A stretch of DNA of 58,612 bases from Pseudomonas syringae pv. cilantro (GTDB lineage: Bacteria; Pseudomonadota; Gammaproteobacteria; Pseudomonadales; Pseudomonadaceae). This document shows, piece after piece, positions 9,157-19,598 of the stretch. The notes below the pieces were generated by a model. That model ran no database searches and had not been told where the DNA came from. It saw only the letters and a program-made list of their open reading frames with translations. Position 1 is the stretch's first letter, and each line of letters begins with the position of its first letter. The translations under genes were made by a program, and so were the position numbers. Where the stretch lies: contig NZ_LGLN01000077.1 of NCBI RefSeq assembly GCF_001293775.1, positions 6,127 to 64,738 of the forward strand, written 5' to 3'.

Positions 9157-10764
9157 TCATTCCCGCAGCTCGGTCTGGCTTTCGACGGGGTCGATCAATA
9201 CGGCTTTCTTCTGGCGTACCAACAGGTCGAGGATTTCGTCCTGGCGATCACCGAGGACGCCGTTGAGGCTTATGCCCACTTCTTTGGTCGGCATCAGCAT
9301 CGAGACGCGATACAGCTCGACGCTCAATGGCGAGTCGATGGACAGCGGGCCAGAGCCGTTGCCGGCCAGTTCGCCACCCACCATGATCAGCGACACCTGA
9401 GCGTCGAACGGGTCGAGCTCGATGTCGCGGTCGGTGTCGCCCAGGTCTTTGATGTGGCCGTAGACGCCCATCAGGCCATTGGCTGTGGCGATGTTTTCGT
9501 ACAGCTTGATGTTCACACTGTTGCGCACGCGGATACCGTGACGGCGGTTGGCAATCACGCGGTTGCCCCACAGCAGGTTGTTGCCGCTTTCGTACAGGGT
9601 GATGCCGTCGGTGTGGTTCTGATAGATCTCGTTGTAAGCGACGATGTTGCCGACGCTGTTACGGTCCAGAACCACGCCGGACAATCTGTTGTTGTGGCTC
9701 TTGTTGCGGAAGATGAAGCTGTTGTCCACTTCCCGGGAAATAATGATCCCGTGCTTTTTCTTGGTCCCGTACACGTCGTTCTCGGCGATGATCAGACCGT
9801 GTGAACGGTCGTGCGGGTCAATGCCGTAAACGATGTTGTCGCGGTAGGTGTTGCCCTTGACCACGAAGTCGCGGGTCTCATAGCAGTAGAAGCCGTACCA
9901 CAGGTCCGAGAACTCGGAGTCGATGATCCAGCCGGTAGGCTCGGGACGCTTGAGGATCTTCGCGGTGTTCGGCGTGTACTGGGAAATACTGATGCCGTAC
10001 GACTTGCTCTTGTCGTAGCCCATGCTCGCCATTTTGGTGTTGGCGATCCAGGTTTCCGAGCCGCCCCAGGTCAGCAGGAACGGGCGAAATTCGTCGGGCT
10101 TGCGATAAGCCGCCAGACCGTTGCGGGCTTCACTCCAGGCGTTGACCTGAGTGTGAGTGATCAGCATCTTGCCTTCGCTGACGATGAACGAACCCTTCTC
10201 CTGAGACAGACGCAGTTCCTTGGTTCTGCTGTCGATCTCGAAGATCCCGGTCTCTTTGACGAGGATCGGCAAGCGCGCCACGTAGACACCCGGCGACACT
10301 TCATCGAGAAACTGCCTGGGCACTTTCTTCGCCAGGTCCTGCAGGCTCACGTAGCCATCGGAAATCATGATGGCCTGAGGGATGCCCCGCTGACGGGTTA
10401 CCCATTCGGCCATCTTGTTATCGCCGCCGATGAATTCCTTGAGGCCGGTTTCTTCCATCATCCGCGCGACAGTGACCTTGCCGGGCTTGTTGCGCACGAT
10501 TTTTTTCAGCGCGGCCTCGGCGGTATAACCGCTGAGGTCAGGCAGTACTGGTTTGGCCATCTCCAGCGGTGCAGTCGGCGGGCTGGTGATGGTGTAGGTC
10601 TTGGCCTGTTGCAGTCCCTTGACCAGCTTCGGGGCCTCGGACACGACAGGCGCGTTGGCCAGCGCGACGCCGCTGGCCATCAGCAGGGCGCTGGTCAGCA
10701 CTGCGCTTTCGAGCAGGACCTGTGACCAGTTGCGATTGCGCCCGTTGCTAGCTTGACTGTTCAT
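9157..10764 (-). CDS. algG: Poly(beta-D-mannuronate) C5-epimerase AlgG
   Basis: Periplasmic epimerase that converts mannuronate to guluronate in the polymer. 535 aa, with a signal peptide ending near VALA, then a right-handed beta-helix of CASH/parallel beta repeats (residues about 290-460). The catalytic motif DPHDRSHG is intact. The ATG at 10764 is preceded by AGGAG at a spacing of 8; a more upstream ATG at 10791 overlaps the algE stop and lacks such a site. Confidence 0.95.
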   Translation of the reverse strand: MNSQASNGRNRNWSQVLLESAVLTSALLMASGVALANAPVVSEAPKLVKGLQQAKTYTITSPPTAPLEMAKPVLPDLSGYTAEAALKKIVRNKPGKVTVARMMEETGLKEFIGGDNKMAEWVTRQRGIPQAIMISDGYVSLQDLAKKVPRQFLDEVSPGVYVARLPILVKETGIFEIDSRTKELRLSQEKGSFIVSEGKMLITHTQVNAWSEARNGLAAYRKPDEFRPFLLTWGGSETWIANTKMASMGYDKSKSYGISISQYTPNTAKILKRPEPTGWIIDSEFSDLWYGFYCYETRDFVVKGNTYRDNIVYGIDPHDRSHGLIIAENDVYGTKKKHGIIISREVDNSFIFRNKSHNNRLSGVVLDRNSVGNIVAYNEIYQNHTDGITLYESGNNLLWGNRVIANRRHGIRVRNSVNIKLYENIATANGLMGVYGHIKDLGDTDRDIELDPFDAQVSLIMVGGELAGNGSGPLSIDSPLSVELYRVSMLMPTKEVGISLNGVLGDRQDEILDLLVRQKKAVLIDPVESQTELRE

Positions 10765-10790
10765 CTCTCGCACTCCTATGGCGGTTCGCA

Positions 10791-12272
10791 TCAGAAGCGC
10801 CAGATGACGTCGACGACAGCGCGGTGCATGTAGCTGTCCACGTTGCTCTGATAGGCGTCGCCGGGCTTGAAGACACCTGCGCGCAAGCGCACCAGTGCCG
10901 AAGGTTCATCGAACGACTGACTGAGCGAAGCGGGCAGCAGGCCTTGCTTGAAGTACTTGGTCACGACCAGATCCATTTCCTGACCCAGGTCCTTGCTTCC
11001 GTCTTCCAGTGGCAGCGAGCTGAACGTACCGTCGCGGTTGTCATTGACCGCGTTGATGCCCGAACCGCCGATGCCGGTGTTGCCATCGACACGACGGAAC
11101 CTGTGGTAGATCAGCGAGGCGTCATATTCCTCGTTCATCTGCCAGGAGGCGAACAGTGAGCCGGTTTCCACGTTGGCCATTTCGCCCTGGAAGGCTTCGC
11201 CGAAGCGATGAATGCGCGAACGCGTGCCGGTCCAGTTGGAGCGGTTACTTTCCAGACCGTTCTGGACGTAATCCTTGCTGGCGCGCGAGTAGGCCGCGCC
11301 GACCTGCCACTGCGGGTCAAGACGCAGGCGCAGGCCCAGGTCGGTGGCCCAGCCGTTCATGTCGCGGCTGTTCTTGGGACCGGCGATAAACTGGTTATTG
11401 CCGGGCGAGGTCACGCCGATCTCGTCGCGCGTGCCGTCCAGCCAGGTCAGGCTGCCCCAGTAATTGAGCTGATTCATGTTGCTGCGATAGTTGTAAGCGT
11501 CGCTGTCCGCCTGCAGGCCTACCCAGGTCAGGTCGCCATTGGAGGTCTTGTCCAGATCGTCGAGCACCTGGCCCTGCGACTTGAGTTTGCCGTCGTCGGC
11601 GCTGTGATGCGCGCGGATGCCGGCCCAGTGGCCCGGTGTCCACTGATAGCTGACCGAGCCGAACAGGTGCTTGCGATCTTCGTCGTCTGGCGCGAGTTCG
11701 GTCAGGTCGGTGCGGTATTCGCTGAAGCGCTGGGCAGCACCCAGTTCAGCCCGCAACAGGGAGGTATCGAACGACCAGTTGATAGCCTCGATATTGGTAT
11801 CGTGCCATTGACCGTCATCGTTGCGCAGGCGCTGGCGACCGACTTTCAGGATCTCGCCGGGGTAGGGCGTGAAACCGCTGTAGCCGATCCAGAATTCACG
11901 CAGGGCCGCGTAGGTTTTGTCGGCTTCACGCTCGCTGGCGGTGCCGCGTGAGGTTTGCGTGCCGCTGCCGTCGGCGTTGTTCTGCTCCAGCGGGTCGGTC
12001 TGAATGATGTCGGTGGCGGTGACTACCTGGCCCATGGCATAACCGCTCCAGTCGCCGCGCTCGCCGTACACCCAGGGACGCACGTCCAGGCCTGCACCGT
12101 TGACGTCGCCGCCCGAACGGGTGCCCAGATCGCGATCATCCTCGGCCTGTGCCGTGGCTTTGATTTCGATACCGAAATTCTGTTGTTCGGTCAGCGCTGC
12201 CAGTGTCGGGCAGGCCCACAACAGGGTGAAGCCAAGGCCCATGCCGGCGGCCATCAGGGGATTCAACTTCAT
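10791..12272 (-). CDS. algE: Alginate outer-membrane porin AlgE
   Basis: 493-aa outer-membrane beta-barrel that releases alginate from the cell. It has a signal peptide ending near TLAA (residues 22-26) and a C-terminal ...VDVIWRF, where a final aromatic residue is typical of barrel insertion. Its start overlaps the algK stop by 4 bp (ATGA), consistent with coupled translation of the two outer-membrane export partners. Confidence 0.96.
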   Translation of the reverse strand: MKLNPLMAAGMGLGFTLLWACPTLAALTEQQNFGIEIKATAQAEDDRDLGTRSGGDVNGAGLDVRPWVYGERGDWSGYAMGQVVTATDIIQTDPLEQNNADGSGTQTSRGTASEREADKTYAALREFWIGYSGFTPYPGEILKVGRQRLRNDDGQWHDTNIEAINWSFDTSLLRAELGAAQRFSEYRTDLTELAPDDEDRKHLFGSVSYQWTPGHWAGIRAHHSADDGKLKSQGQVLDDLDKTSNGDLTWVGLQADSDAYNYRSNMNQLNYWGSLTWLDGTRDEIGVTSPGNNQFIAGPKNSRDMNGWATDLGLRLRLDPQWQVGAAYSRASKDYVQNGLESNRSNWTGTRSRIHRFGEAFQGEMANVETGSLFASWQMNEEYDASLIYHRFRRVDGNTGIGGSGINAVNDNRDGTFSSLPLEDGSKDLGQEMDLVVTKYFKQGLLPASLSQSFDEPSALVRLRAGVFKPGDAYQSNVDSYMHRAVVDVIWRF

Positions 12273-13681
12273 AGTGCTTCCTCACCGTCTTTTTCTTCTT
12301 GCAGGGCCTGCATTGCCATCGTGTTCTGAGTGGCGGTAGCGCCCCGGACTTTTTGCTCGCGGGCCAACAAATCTTTTGCAGTGGCGAGCTTTTCAGGCGG
12401 CAGTTGGGTATTGAGGGCCTCGGCAAGCTCGGTGGCTTGCGGGGTCTGGCTGGCCAGCGCCAATTGGGCGAAGACCCAGGCATTGACCGGATCAGGCTGG
12501 GTGCCCTTGCCCTGCGAGAACAGCTGCGCGAGAGCGAAGTCAGCGCTGTTCTGGCCACCACGGGCGGCGGTCAGCAATTCGTCCACGGCTTTTTGTGGGT
12601 AGACCTGACCCAGGTAACCCCGACGATAGATCTGCCCCAGGTAGTAATGGGCGGAGATTTCCGTCGCTGTGGCTTTTTTCAGATGTTCTTCAGCTTTGAA
12701 TGCGTCAGGGGTGACCCACTTGCCTTCGTAATACAGGCGGCCAAGCAGCAGTTCGGCGCGGGGCTGATCCGCTGCACGGCCGTTATCGAGGTATTCCATC
12801 ATCTTGTTGACGTCGCCCAGTTCGGGGAAGTCGTAAAGCAGTTTGGCCAGCGTGACCCACGAGATCGGGTAGCCAGGCGCGATGCCTTCCAGCAATTGCT
12901 GAGCGGTTTTTTCGTCCGGCGTGCCGATGGTGGCGTCGCCCAATACCCGCGCAACGCTGTCGACTCGCTGAGCGTTGACGCGACCTGCCGCGTGTTCGCT
13001 CTTGAGTTTTTCGATCAACGCCGCCTGTTGCTCGGCCTGACCGCGGGTCTGGTAGACAGTGGCCAGTTCCACGTAGCAAATGTCAGTCGCCGCCAGTGCC
13101 TGCTTGCAGATGCTTTCGACTTCATCCAGATGCTGCGCGTAGGTGCCTTGAGTGCGGTACAGCAGCACTTGCGCCAGACCGGCTTCCGGATAACCGGCAG
13201 CACGCCATTCGCTGATTTTCTGCTGCGCGTTCACGTCCGGAAACGTATGCGGGTATTGCAGATACAGCATGGCCAGCGGGATCAGCGTGCCGGACTCACC
13301 ATTGGCGAAAGCCTTTTTCAGCAGGCCTTCGGCTTCGCGGTGCTCGGCTTCAGTGGCGTCTGGCTTGGCTGCGAGCAGGCGGCCCAGGCGCGACTGCGCG
13401 CGAGGCGAAGTCTGCGCCGCGGCCCGATAAGTAGCCTCGGCCTGTTTGAGCAGGGCCGGGTCGCGGGTGCTCACCTGAATGTCGGCCAGGCCGACCTGTG
13501 CATCGCTGTAGCCCAGGTCCGCCAGCTGCCGATAGTTCTGCTCCGCCAATGCAGTGTCACCGTTTTTCAGGGCTTCATTGGCAAGGCGTTGATCAGGCAG
13601 GCCGGCACATCCGCTCAGGCCGAGCGCGACGGCGAGGCTCAGTAGCGTGGGGGTCGACAGGCGTCGTAGTGGGCTGCTCAT
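12269..13681 (-). CDS. algK: Alginate export lipoprotein AlgK
   Basis: 470-aa periplasmic scaffold lipoprotein. The N-terminus has a lipobox LSGC (Cys at residue 24). The rest is Sel1/TPR-like helical repeats such as ..[18 protein letters not shown] and ..[14 protein letters not shown]. AlgK guides AlgE to the outer membrane and bridges it to the periplasmic complex. It begins 2 bp after the alg44 stop and overlaps algE by 4 bp. Confidence 0.95.
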   Translation of the reverse strand: MSSPLRRLSTPTLLSLAVALGLSGCAGLPDQRLANEALKNGDTALAEQNYRQLADLGYSDAQVGLADIQVSTRDPALLKQAEATYRAAAQTSPRAQSRLGRLLAAKPDATEAEHREAEGLLKKAFANGESGTLIPLAMLYLQYPHTFPDVNAQQKISEWRAAGYPEAGLAQVLLYRTQGTYAQHLDEVESICKQALAATDICYVELATVYQTRGQAEQQAALIEKLKSEHAAGRVNAQRVDSVARVLGDATIGTPDEKTAQQLLEGIAPGYPISWVTLAKLLYDFPELGDVNKMMEYLDNGRAADQPRAELLLGRLYYEGKWVTPDAFKAEEHLKKATATEISAHYYLGQIYRRGYLGQVYPQKAVDELLTAARGGQNSADFALAQLFSQGKGTQPDPVNAWVFAQLALASQTPQATELAEALNTQLPPEKLATAKDLLAREQKVRGATATQNTMAMQALQEEKDGEEAL

Positions 13682-13683
13682 GG

Positions 13684-14856
13684 TTACAGACCCGCAGCCA
13701 TGGCTTTGTCGAGCAGCCAGTTCACGGACGGACCGCGATCGCTGACGACTTCGACAGGGCGACCGGCCAGTGAGCTGCTCAGGGTTTCGTCAGGCTGGAT
13801 CTGCACGCGGATGTCGGTGGACAGATCGGTGTTGCTCAGGTTGGTGCTGCTGATGATCTTGCCGGTACGAAGCTGGTCTTCCCCGGCGATCTGGAAGCTG
13901 ACACGGGTGCCTGGCTTGACGTCGTTGAACTGGCGATAGGTGAAGCGTGCTTCAACGGTAGCCGGTGCGTTGCGCGGCACCAGTTGGAAGATCACCTGGC
14001 CCTTGGACGCGAACTGACCGTCGGCTACAAGCTGACGACCGACAACGCAATCGCACGGGCTGGTGAGGGTGCCGCTCATTTGCTTGCCATACAGCTCTTC
14101 GATCTTGGCTGGCTGCAAGTCTTCACCGGTCAGGCTGCCCTTGAGCATTTCCAGCATGCTGGTGTTGAAGGTTGCCAATGGCGCGCCTTTGGTGGCTTCG
14201 CCGTTCGGACCCACCAGGCTCTGCACGGTGCCTTCGCGGGGCATGGTGACGTCCATGCTCGGAATCGACACCAGGCCGGCAGATGCGTGGCTGACGAAGT
14301 ACAGGCCGTAGACGGTCTTGAAGATGAAACCGAAAGCCGCCAGACCGACAATGAAGATGCCCAGGCTGAAGGTCACAGCACGCAGACGCCCCAGAGCGCT
14401 CATGCCGCTGTCCTTGCCCTTGACCTTGCGAGCCTTGGTGAAGTTGTCGCGCTGCAGTGTAGCGAGTACTTCACCCAGGGTGACGACTTCGCCGGACAGG
14501 TGCGAGGTGATCAAGTGGCGCAGGGTAGCGATGTCCTGAGGTTCCAGGTTCTGGAACTGGCAGCCGATCCGGTGTGTGGAGTTGTCGATCGAGCGCACTT
14601 GCAGATCGACGTCCATGGCCAGGCCAAGGTTGTCGATGATGAACTGCAGACGGCCTTTGACGATTTGACCTTCGCTGAATTTCTGCCCTGACGGCGCAAC
14701 AAAACTCAGACCACCGGCCGACAGGTCTTCGATCCGTACCAGCGGCGCGTTGGGTTGATCATTCAGCAGGCGCAGCTTGGCGGGAATCTTGATCCGGGCG
14801 TGTTGGCGCTGGGCTTCGGATTCATGTACGACGTTCGCATTCACGGCTGTATTCAT
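13684..14856 (-). CDS. alg44: Alginate co-polymerase Alg44, PilZ c-di-GMP receptor
   Basis: 390 aa: cytoplasmic PilZ domain (residues about 15-125), one transmembrane helix (about 160-185), and a periplasmic membrane-fusion-like domain. The c-di-GMP-binding residues are present as RQHAR (RxxxR) and DLSAGG (DxSxxG). Binding of c-di-GMP here is known to activate Alg8. The gene therefore puts alginate production under second-messenger control. Confidence 0.96.
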   Translation of the reverse strand: MNTAVNANVVHESEAQRQHARIKIPAKLRLLNDQPNAPLVRIEDLSAGGLSFVAPSGQKFSEGQIVKGRLQFIIDNLGLAMDVDLQVRSIDNSTHRIGCQFQNLEPQDIATLRHLITSHLSGEVVTLGEVLATLQRDNFTKARKVKGKDSGMSALGRLRAVTFSLGIFIVGLAAFGFIFKTVYGLYFVSHASAGLVSIPSMDVTMPREGTVQSLVGPNGEATKGAPLATFNTSMLEMLKGSLTGEDLQPAKIEELYGKQMSGTLTSPCDCVVGRQLVADGQFASKGQVIFQLVPRNAPATVEARFTYRQFNDVKPGTRVSFQIAGEDQLRTGKIISSTNLSNTDLSTDIRVQIQPDETLSSSLAGRPVEVVSDRGPSVNWLLDKAMAAGL

Positions 14857-14896
14857 GGCTATTTTTCCTACTTAAGCAATTAATCCGTTGGCCCGG

Positions 14897-16378
14897 TCAA
14901 ACCATCGTCAACAGCACGGCGACGAAGATGGTGCCAGCCGAGAAAGTCATGGTTCGGGACGACCACGTGTTGAACCAGCCCTGGAAGCTGGCCATGTCGC
15001 GACTGAGTTTTGTGTCCTGGCGCGTCCAGGACTGGCGGTCCAGGCGGAAGAAGACGTAAATCTTCATCAGGGCGCCGACGATCTGGTTGTAATAGAGAAT
15101 GATCGGGTAGGCAGGCCCGATCCTGTGTCCCGAGAGGGACAGCAGCAGGGTGAGGATCAGGCGAGTCATGCCGATCCACAGCAAGTACATCAGCAGGAAC
15201 GCGCCGCCATATTTGAAGCTCGCGATGAGGGCGACGGTCAGGCCGAGGATGGAGGTCCACATCGACACTCGCTGGTCGAACAGCACGATGCTGGTGAAAA
15301 TCCCCAGACGACGAACGCCCAGGCCCAGTGCGCGCGAGTTCTGACGCAGGTTGTTGCCGTACCAGCGATACATCAGCTTGCGGCTGGCTTTCAGGAAGCT
15401 CTTCTCGGGCGGGTGCTCTACGGTGTTGATCGCCGCATCCGGTACGTAGAACGTGTCGTAACCCAGACGCATCAGGCTGAACCAGCTGGACTTGTCGTCG
15501 CCGGTCAGAAACCTGAACGTGCCCAGGCGCCAGTGGTTCAGCGAATCGCTTTCCACGTCGGCGATGAACTCGGGGTCGGTTACCACGGTGGCGCGGAACA
15601 CTGACATTCGTCCGGTCATGGTCAACACGCGCTTGGACAGGGCCATGGAGCACATGTTGATGTGACGCTGGGCGAAACGCAGTTTGTGCCATTCGCTCAT
15701 GATGTAGCCGCCACGCACTTCGCAGAACTCGTTGGTGGTCAGGCCGCCAACGTTGTCGAACAGCTGGAACCAGGGCACGGTCTTGGCGACCACACCTTCG
15801 TTGAGCACGGTGTCACCATCGATGACCGCAACCACTGCACGGCTGTCGGGCAAGTGACGCGAAATAGCGCGGAAGCCATACGCCAGGCCATCGCGTTTGC
15901 CGGTGCCCGGAATACGTACGAAGTCGAGCTTGACGCGTTCCGGCGGGTTGAACTTGGCCCACATGCTCTTGACCAGCAGCTCATCGGACATTTCCACCAG
16001 CGAGCAGACGATGGTCGTCGGCAGGCCGCAATCGATCGCTTCGCGGATCACCGAGTTGTACACCTGGGCGGTGGTCAGTGCGTCGATGCGGAAGCTGGTC
16101 ACCATCAGAAACACATGGGACGGATCTGCCGCGCTGCCCAGCTTGCGTACCTTGCGGCGCAAGTGCGGGTAGACGATGTACAGAAAAATCATCCCGCGCA
16201 CAAAGTGCGTGATTCCCATCGAGTAGCGCCAGATACCCACAGCGCCAATCAGGAATATGAAGTTCTTCGACTGTGAGTCGAAGATACTGGTGGGCAATGC
16301 AGTCGCAAGGCCCATTAATAAACTCAGATAGAACAGCCAACCGGCGGCCTGAAGCAGGCCGTGCTTGAGCCTCTGCAT
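14897..16378 (-). CDS. alg8: Alginate polymerase glycosyltransferase Alg8
   Basis: 493-aa inner-membrane GT2 family enzyme that polymerises GDP-mannuronate. Membrane segments lie at both ends, with a cytosolic catalytic domain between. VIDGDTVL supplies the metal-binding DxD-type motif, and RKLMYRWYG matches the position of the acceptor-side motif of processive GT2 synthases. It follows algD after a 100-bp gap that contains a large imperfect hairpin. Confidence 0.95.
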   Translation of the reverse strand: MQRLKHGLLQAAGWLFYLSLLMGLATALPTSIFDSQSKNFIFLIGAVGIWRYSMGITHFVRGMIFLYIVYPHLRRKVRKLGSAADPSHVFLMVTSFRIDALTTAQVYNSVIREAIDCGLPTTIVCSLVEMSDELLVKSMWAKFNPPERVKLDFVRIPGTGKRDGLAYGFRAISRHLPDSRAVVAVIDGDTVLNEGVVAKTVPWFQLFDNVGGLTTNEFCEVRGGYIMSEWHKLRFAQRHINMCSMALSKRVLTMTGRMSVFRATVVTDPEFIADVESDSLNHWRLGTFRFLTGDDKSSWFSLMRLGYDTFYVPDAAINTVEHPPEKSFLKASRKLMYRWYGNNLRQNSRALGLGVRRLGIFTSIVLFDQRVSMWTSILGLTVALIASFKYGGAFLLMYLLWIGMTRLILTLLLSLSGHRIGPAYPIILYYNQIVGALMKIYVFFRLDRQSWTRQDTKLSRDMASFQGWFNTWSSRTMTFSAGTIFVAVLLTMV

Positions 16379-16399
16379 AATCGTATCCCTAAGTCAGTT

Positions 16400-16471
16400 G
16401 CAAGCCTCAAGCCCCAGGCTGCAAGCAGTTGGCTTGAGCTTGTGGCCTGGAGCTTGGCGCTTGTGGCTTGC
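16400..16471. repeat. Large imperfect hairpin of CAAGC/GCTTG repeats between algD and alg8
   Basis: GCAAGCC (16400-16406) pairs with GGCTTGC (16465-16471). Inside, AAGC and CCAGGC pair with GCCTGG and AGCTT. The sequence is built from degenerate AGCTTG/CAAGCT units, similar to short runs at 22740-22757 and 42488-42507 in this window. This fills the whole algD-alg8 gap. Confidence 0.6.
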
Positions 16472-16478
16472 GGCTGAT

Positions 16479-17795
16479 TTACCAGCAGATACCTTCGGCA
16501 CGACCGTCTTCGGTGGTGGCATTGGCCATGAAGCCCACCAGGTCGATAACGCGCTTGCCTTCAGGGGTCTTGTTGGCGAGGGCGCGGAAACGCTCGTCGC
16601 GGTTACCCAGAATGATGATGTCGGAGTCGTTGATGACCTGGTCGAAGTCCGAATTCAGCAGCGACGAAACGTGCGGAATCTTCGATTCGATGTAGTCCTT
16701 GTTGGCGCCGTGAACGCGTGCATATTCAACGTTGCTGTCGAAGATGCTCAGGTCGAAACCTTTACCGATCAGCATTTCGGCCAGCTCTACCAGCGGGCTT
16801 TCACGCAGATCGTCAGTACCGGCCTTGAAGCTCAGACCCAGCAGTGCAACTTTGCGGGTGTCGTAGCTGGCAACCATGTCGAACGCGTTCTGAACCTGCG
16901 ACGTGTTGCTGCGCATCAGGGAGTTGAGCAGAGGTGCTTCAACGTCCAGACTGCTGGCGCGATAGGTCAGGGCGCGAACGTCTTTCGGCAGGCAAGAGCC
17001 GCCAAACGCGAAGCCAGGGCGCATGTAGTACTGGGACAGGTTGAGCGCCTTGTCCTGGCAGACAACGTCCATCACTTCACGACCATCGACGCCGACTGCC
17101 TTGGCAATGTTGCCGATTTCGTTGGCGAAGGTCACTTTGGTGGCGTGCCACACGTTGCAGGTGTACTTGATCATTTCAGCGACAGCGATGTCCTTGCGGA
17201 TGATCGGCGCATCGAGTTCTTCGTACAGCGATTGCAGAACGTCGCCCGACGCTTTATCGAACTCGCCGATGACCGTCATCGGTGGCAGGTCGTAGTCTTT
17301 GATCGCGGTGCTTTCACGCAGGAATTCAGGGTTTACCGCAACGCCGAAATCAACACCGGCTTTCTTGCCGGAGCAGTCTTCCAGGATGGGAATAACCACA
17401 TTGGCCACAGTGCCCGGCAGAACAGTACTGCGAACAACGATCGTGTGGCGAGTGTCTTTATCGCGCAGGACATAACCGATTTCACGGCACACGGATTCAA
17501 TGTAATCCAGTTCCAGGTCGCCGTTTTTCTTGCTGGGCGTACCGACACAGATCATCGACAGGTCAGTGGCGCGAATGGCCTCGGCGAAGTCGGTAGTGCC
17601 ACGCAATTTGCCGGTAGCAAGGCCTTTTTGCAGCAGTTCTTCCAAGCCAGGTTCAACGATAGGCGACTTGCCGTTATTGATCAGGTCGATCTTGGTGCTG
17701 GAGATATCCACACCCACTACGTCGTGACCGCGTGCAGAAAGGCAACCGGCACACACGGCACCGACATAACCCAAACCAAATATGCTGATACGCAT
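16479..17795 (-). CDS. algD: GDP-mannose 6-dehydrogenase AlgD
   Basis: 438-aa cytoplasmic NAD-dependent enzyme that oxidises GDP-mannose to GDP-mannuronate, the committed step of alginate synthesis. It starts MRISIFGLGYVG with the Rossmann GxGYVG loop; the catalytic Cys is in GGSCLPKD. The ATG at 17795 is preceded by AGGAGA at a good distance and gives the family N-terminus; an upstream in-frame start adds seven non-conserved residues. First gene of the operon, with a promoter and a leader of about 480 nt upstream. Confidence 0.97.
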   Translation of the reverse strand: MRISIFGLGYVGAVCAGCLSARGHDVVGVDISSTKIDLINNGKSPIVEPGLEELLQKGLATGKLRGTTDFAEAIRATDLSMICVGTPSKKNGDLELDYIESVCREIGYVLRDKDTRHTIVVRSTVLPGTVANVVIPILEDCSGKKAGVDFGVAVNPEFLRESTAIKDYDLPPMTVIGEFDKASGDVLQSLYEELDAPIIRKDIAVAEMIKYTCNVWHATKVTFANEIGNIAKAVGVDGREVMDVVCQDKALNLSQYYMRPGFAFGGSCLPKDVRALTYRASSLDVEAPLLNSLMRSNTSQVQNAFDMVASYDTRKVALLGLSFKAGTDDLRESPLVELAEMLIGKGFDLSIFDSNVEYARVHGANKDYIESKIPHVSSLLNSDFDQVINDSDIIILGNRDERFRALANKTPEGKRVIDLVGFMANATTEDGRAEGICW

Positions 17796-18273
17796 CGTAT
17801 TCTCCTCGATTTTCACGCCATAAAGTGGCTGGATATTAATTTTGGCCAGCAGATGTCACGCGTCAGCAGTAACGGCTGATTAAGCCGACTAACTAACGCA
17901 GGCATATTTAATGAGTGAGTGCCCAAATAAAGAGGCGAACTCAAATGACACTAAGTGCAAGCGGCAGGTGACCTGTCCAGCGGGCAGGGCCCTGCTCTCC
18001 TTGGATGCAGTAAACCACTCCTGTCTGACGATCGATGGCGGACCTCGGTCGGAAAGCCACTGTTTAGAGCGGCGGCTGCCCTTGTCGAATCCTGCGCATC
18101 AAACCTCTCGGCATATCGCCCGTCTACCAACATCAACTAGTGATGTGATCGTGTTTCTGGTCACTGACACTGGCTCCTGGGGACCAGGCTTCCTTGTCAG
18201 TACTTCGCCAGTACTTCCCGTACGTCCAGCCAACCTGTAAGTGATCGCTTACACGTTAGCCCGGAATTGTTAC
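17796..18273 (-). promoter_or_regulatory. algD 5' leader, about 480 nt
   Basis: No convincing gene is present; frames here lack ribosome sites and family resemblance. The leader holds a 9-bp direct repeat CAGTACTTC at 18198-18206 and 18209-18217 (11-bp period) and a CCTGG-GGA-CCAGG hairpin at 18176-18188. A long untranslated leader is also known for P. aeruginosa algD, where several regulators bind around it. Confidence 0.55.
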
Positions 18274-18279
18274 GGGATG

Positions 18280-18307
18280 TAGGAGCGCATGAAATCATAT
18301 TTAGTTC
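18280..18307 (-). promoter_or_regulatory. Sigma-22 (AlgU/AlgT)-type promoter of the alginate operon
   Basis: On the minus strand: GAACTA, 17-bp spacer, TCCTA. This matches the known AlgU pattern (GAACTT, 16-17 bp, TCnnA) and the form known for algD. Start of transcription would be near 18273, about 480 nt upstream of the algD ATG. One mismatch in the -35 element. Confidence 0.75.
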
Positions 18308-18580
18308 CGGGCCACTCGTCCTGATTTGCAGGTTTTGATGTGTCAAGGCTGTGACAAAGGACTGGGCGGAAGTGCATGACTTCTGATGAAGGCCTTATGA
18401 AACGGGGGTTACGTAAGGATTAATATGAAAGTGCTACTGCGCCAGGCAACCAAAAGGCCACTACTAAAAAAAATTGATTATTTTTCGAGGAAAAAATCGG
18501 CGGGAGCGAGAGGGCTTTATTTTGACGTTTCTCTGGCGTCATGATGTTGTCGTTAGTGACTATTAAGCGCGCGTTCAGGG

Positions 18581-18604
18581 TGTGTAACAGCGAGCTGTTA
18601 CACA
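18581..18604. promoter_or_regulatory. Perfect 24-bp palindrome between yaaA and the algD promoter
   Basis: TGTGTAACAGC-GA-GCTGTTACACA: 11-bp arms around a 2-bp centre. No T run follows on either side, so it is not a typical terminator. It starts 13 bp after the yaaA stop and lies about 275 bp upstream of the algD -35 box. It could be an operator for a dimeric regulator; the protein is unknown. Confidence 0.5.
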
Positions 18605-18616
18605 ATTTTGACGCTC

Positions 18617-19396
18617 TTAGTGGTCGGCGGTATCGCGCAGAAACACCAACTTGTCAGGTGTCGACTGTTCGCTGTTATAACGATAGCCGTGCACGTCGAA
18701 CTCTCTGAGTGCTGCTGGCGTATTGATACGCTCTTCTATAACAAAGCGACTCATCATGCCGCGCGCCTTCTTGGCATAGAAGCTGATGATCTTATACTGG
18801 CCGTTCTTCAGGTCCTTGAACTCGGTATCGATGATTCGTGCCTTGAGCGCTGAACGCTTGACCGCCGAGAAGTACTCGGTGGACGCCAGGTTCAGCAGCA
18901 GGTCATCGCCCTGTTCGGCGAGGGCTTCGTTCAGCCATTCACTGATCCGCGTGCCCCAGAACGCATAAAGGTCCTTGCCGCGAGCATTGGCCAGTCGAGT
19001 CCCCATCTCCAGCCGATAAGGCTGCATCAGGTCCAGTGGGCGCAACAGGCCATACAGGCCGGAGAGCATCCGCAAGTGACCCTGGGCGTAGTCGAGTTGC
19101 GCTTCAGTCAGCGTTTCGGCCTGCAGGCCAGTGTATACGTCGCCCTTGAAGGCCAGTAATGCCTGCTTGGCGTTGTCGAGCGTGAAAGCCGGGTCCCAGC
19201 TACCAAAGCGCGCCGCGTTCAGCCCGGAAAGTTTGTCTGACAGGTGCATCAGTTCACCGATCTGCGCCGGGGTCAGCGCTCGCAACTGCTCGATGAGTTC
19301 CTGCGAGTGGTCCAGGTACTGCGGTTGAGTGAAGCGGCCGGTTGTGGGCGGTGTTTCGAAATCGAGGGTTTTCGCTGGGGAAATCACCATCAGCAT
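18617..19396 (-). CDS. yaaA: Peroxide stress protein YaaA (DUF328)
   Basis: 259 aa. The N-terminal motif [13 protein letters not shown] identifies the YaaA family, which in E. coli limits free iron and DNA damage under peroxide stress. The ATG at 19396 has AAGGAGA upstream; an in-frame start eight residues earlier lacks one. It is upstream of, and on the same strand as, the alginate promoter, but the long gap and the independent promoter argue against co-transcription. Confidence 0.92.
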   Translation of the reverse strand: MLMVISPAKTLDFETPPTTGRFTQPQYLDHSQELIEQLRALTPAQIGELMHLSDKLSGLNAARFGSWDPAFTLDNAKQALLAFKGDVYTGLQAETLTEAQLDYAQGHLRMLSGLYGLLRPLDLMQPYRLEMGTRLANARGKDLYAFWGTRISEWLNEALAEQGDDLLLNLASTEYFSAVKRSALKARIIDTEFKDLKNGQYKIISFYAKKARGMMSRFVIEERINTPAALREFDVHGYRYNSEQSTPDKLVFLRDTADH

Positions 19397-19598
19397 GAAG
19401 TCGTCTCCTTTGAACGTCACAGGATTCTAGGGGGTGAGGGCGCTTGACTCCAGCAATGCTGGCAATAGAGGCTGCGGTACAGAGAGCGGCGCACTTAAAG
19501 CGGCCGTTGTATGCGCGTCGGCATAAGAAGGCATGGCTATTTCAGCTATAGTGGCGCGCCGGTCATCGCGTTGAAGGCTGATCAAGAGGGCATCGGGT

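Noticed and set aside
17911..18240. Open frame of 109 aa in the algD leader
   Set aside because: No ribosome site, no recognisable domain, and it lies opposite the long leader and promoter.
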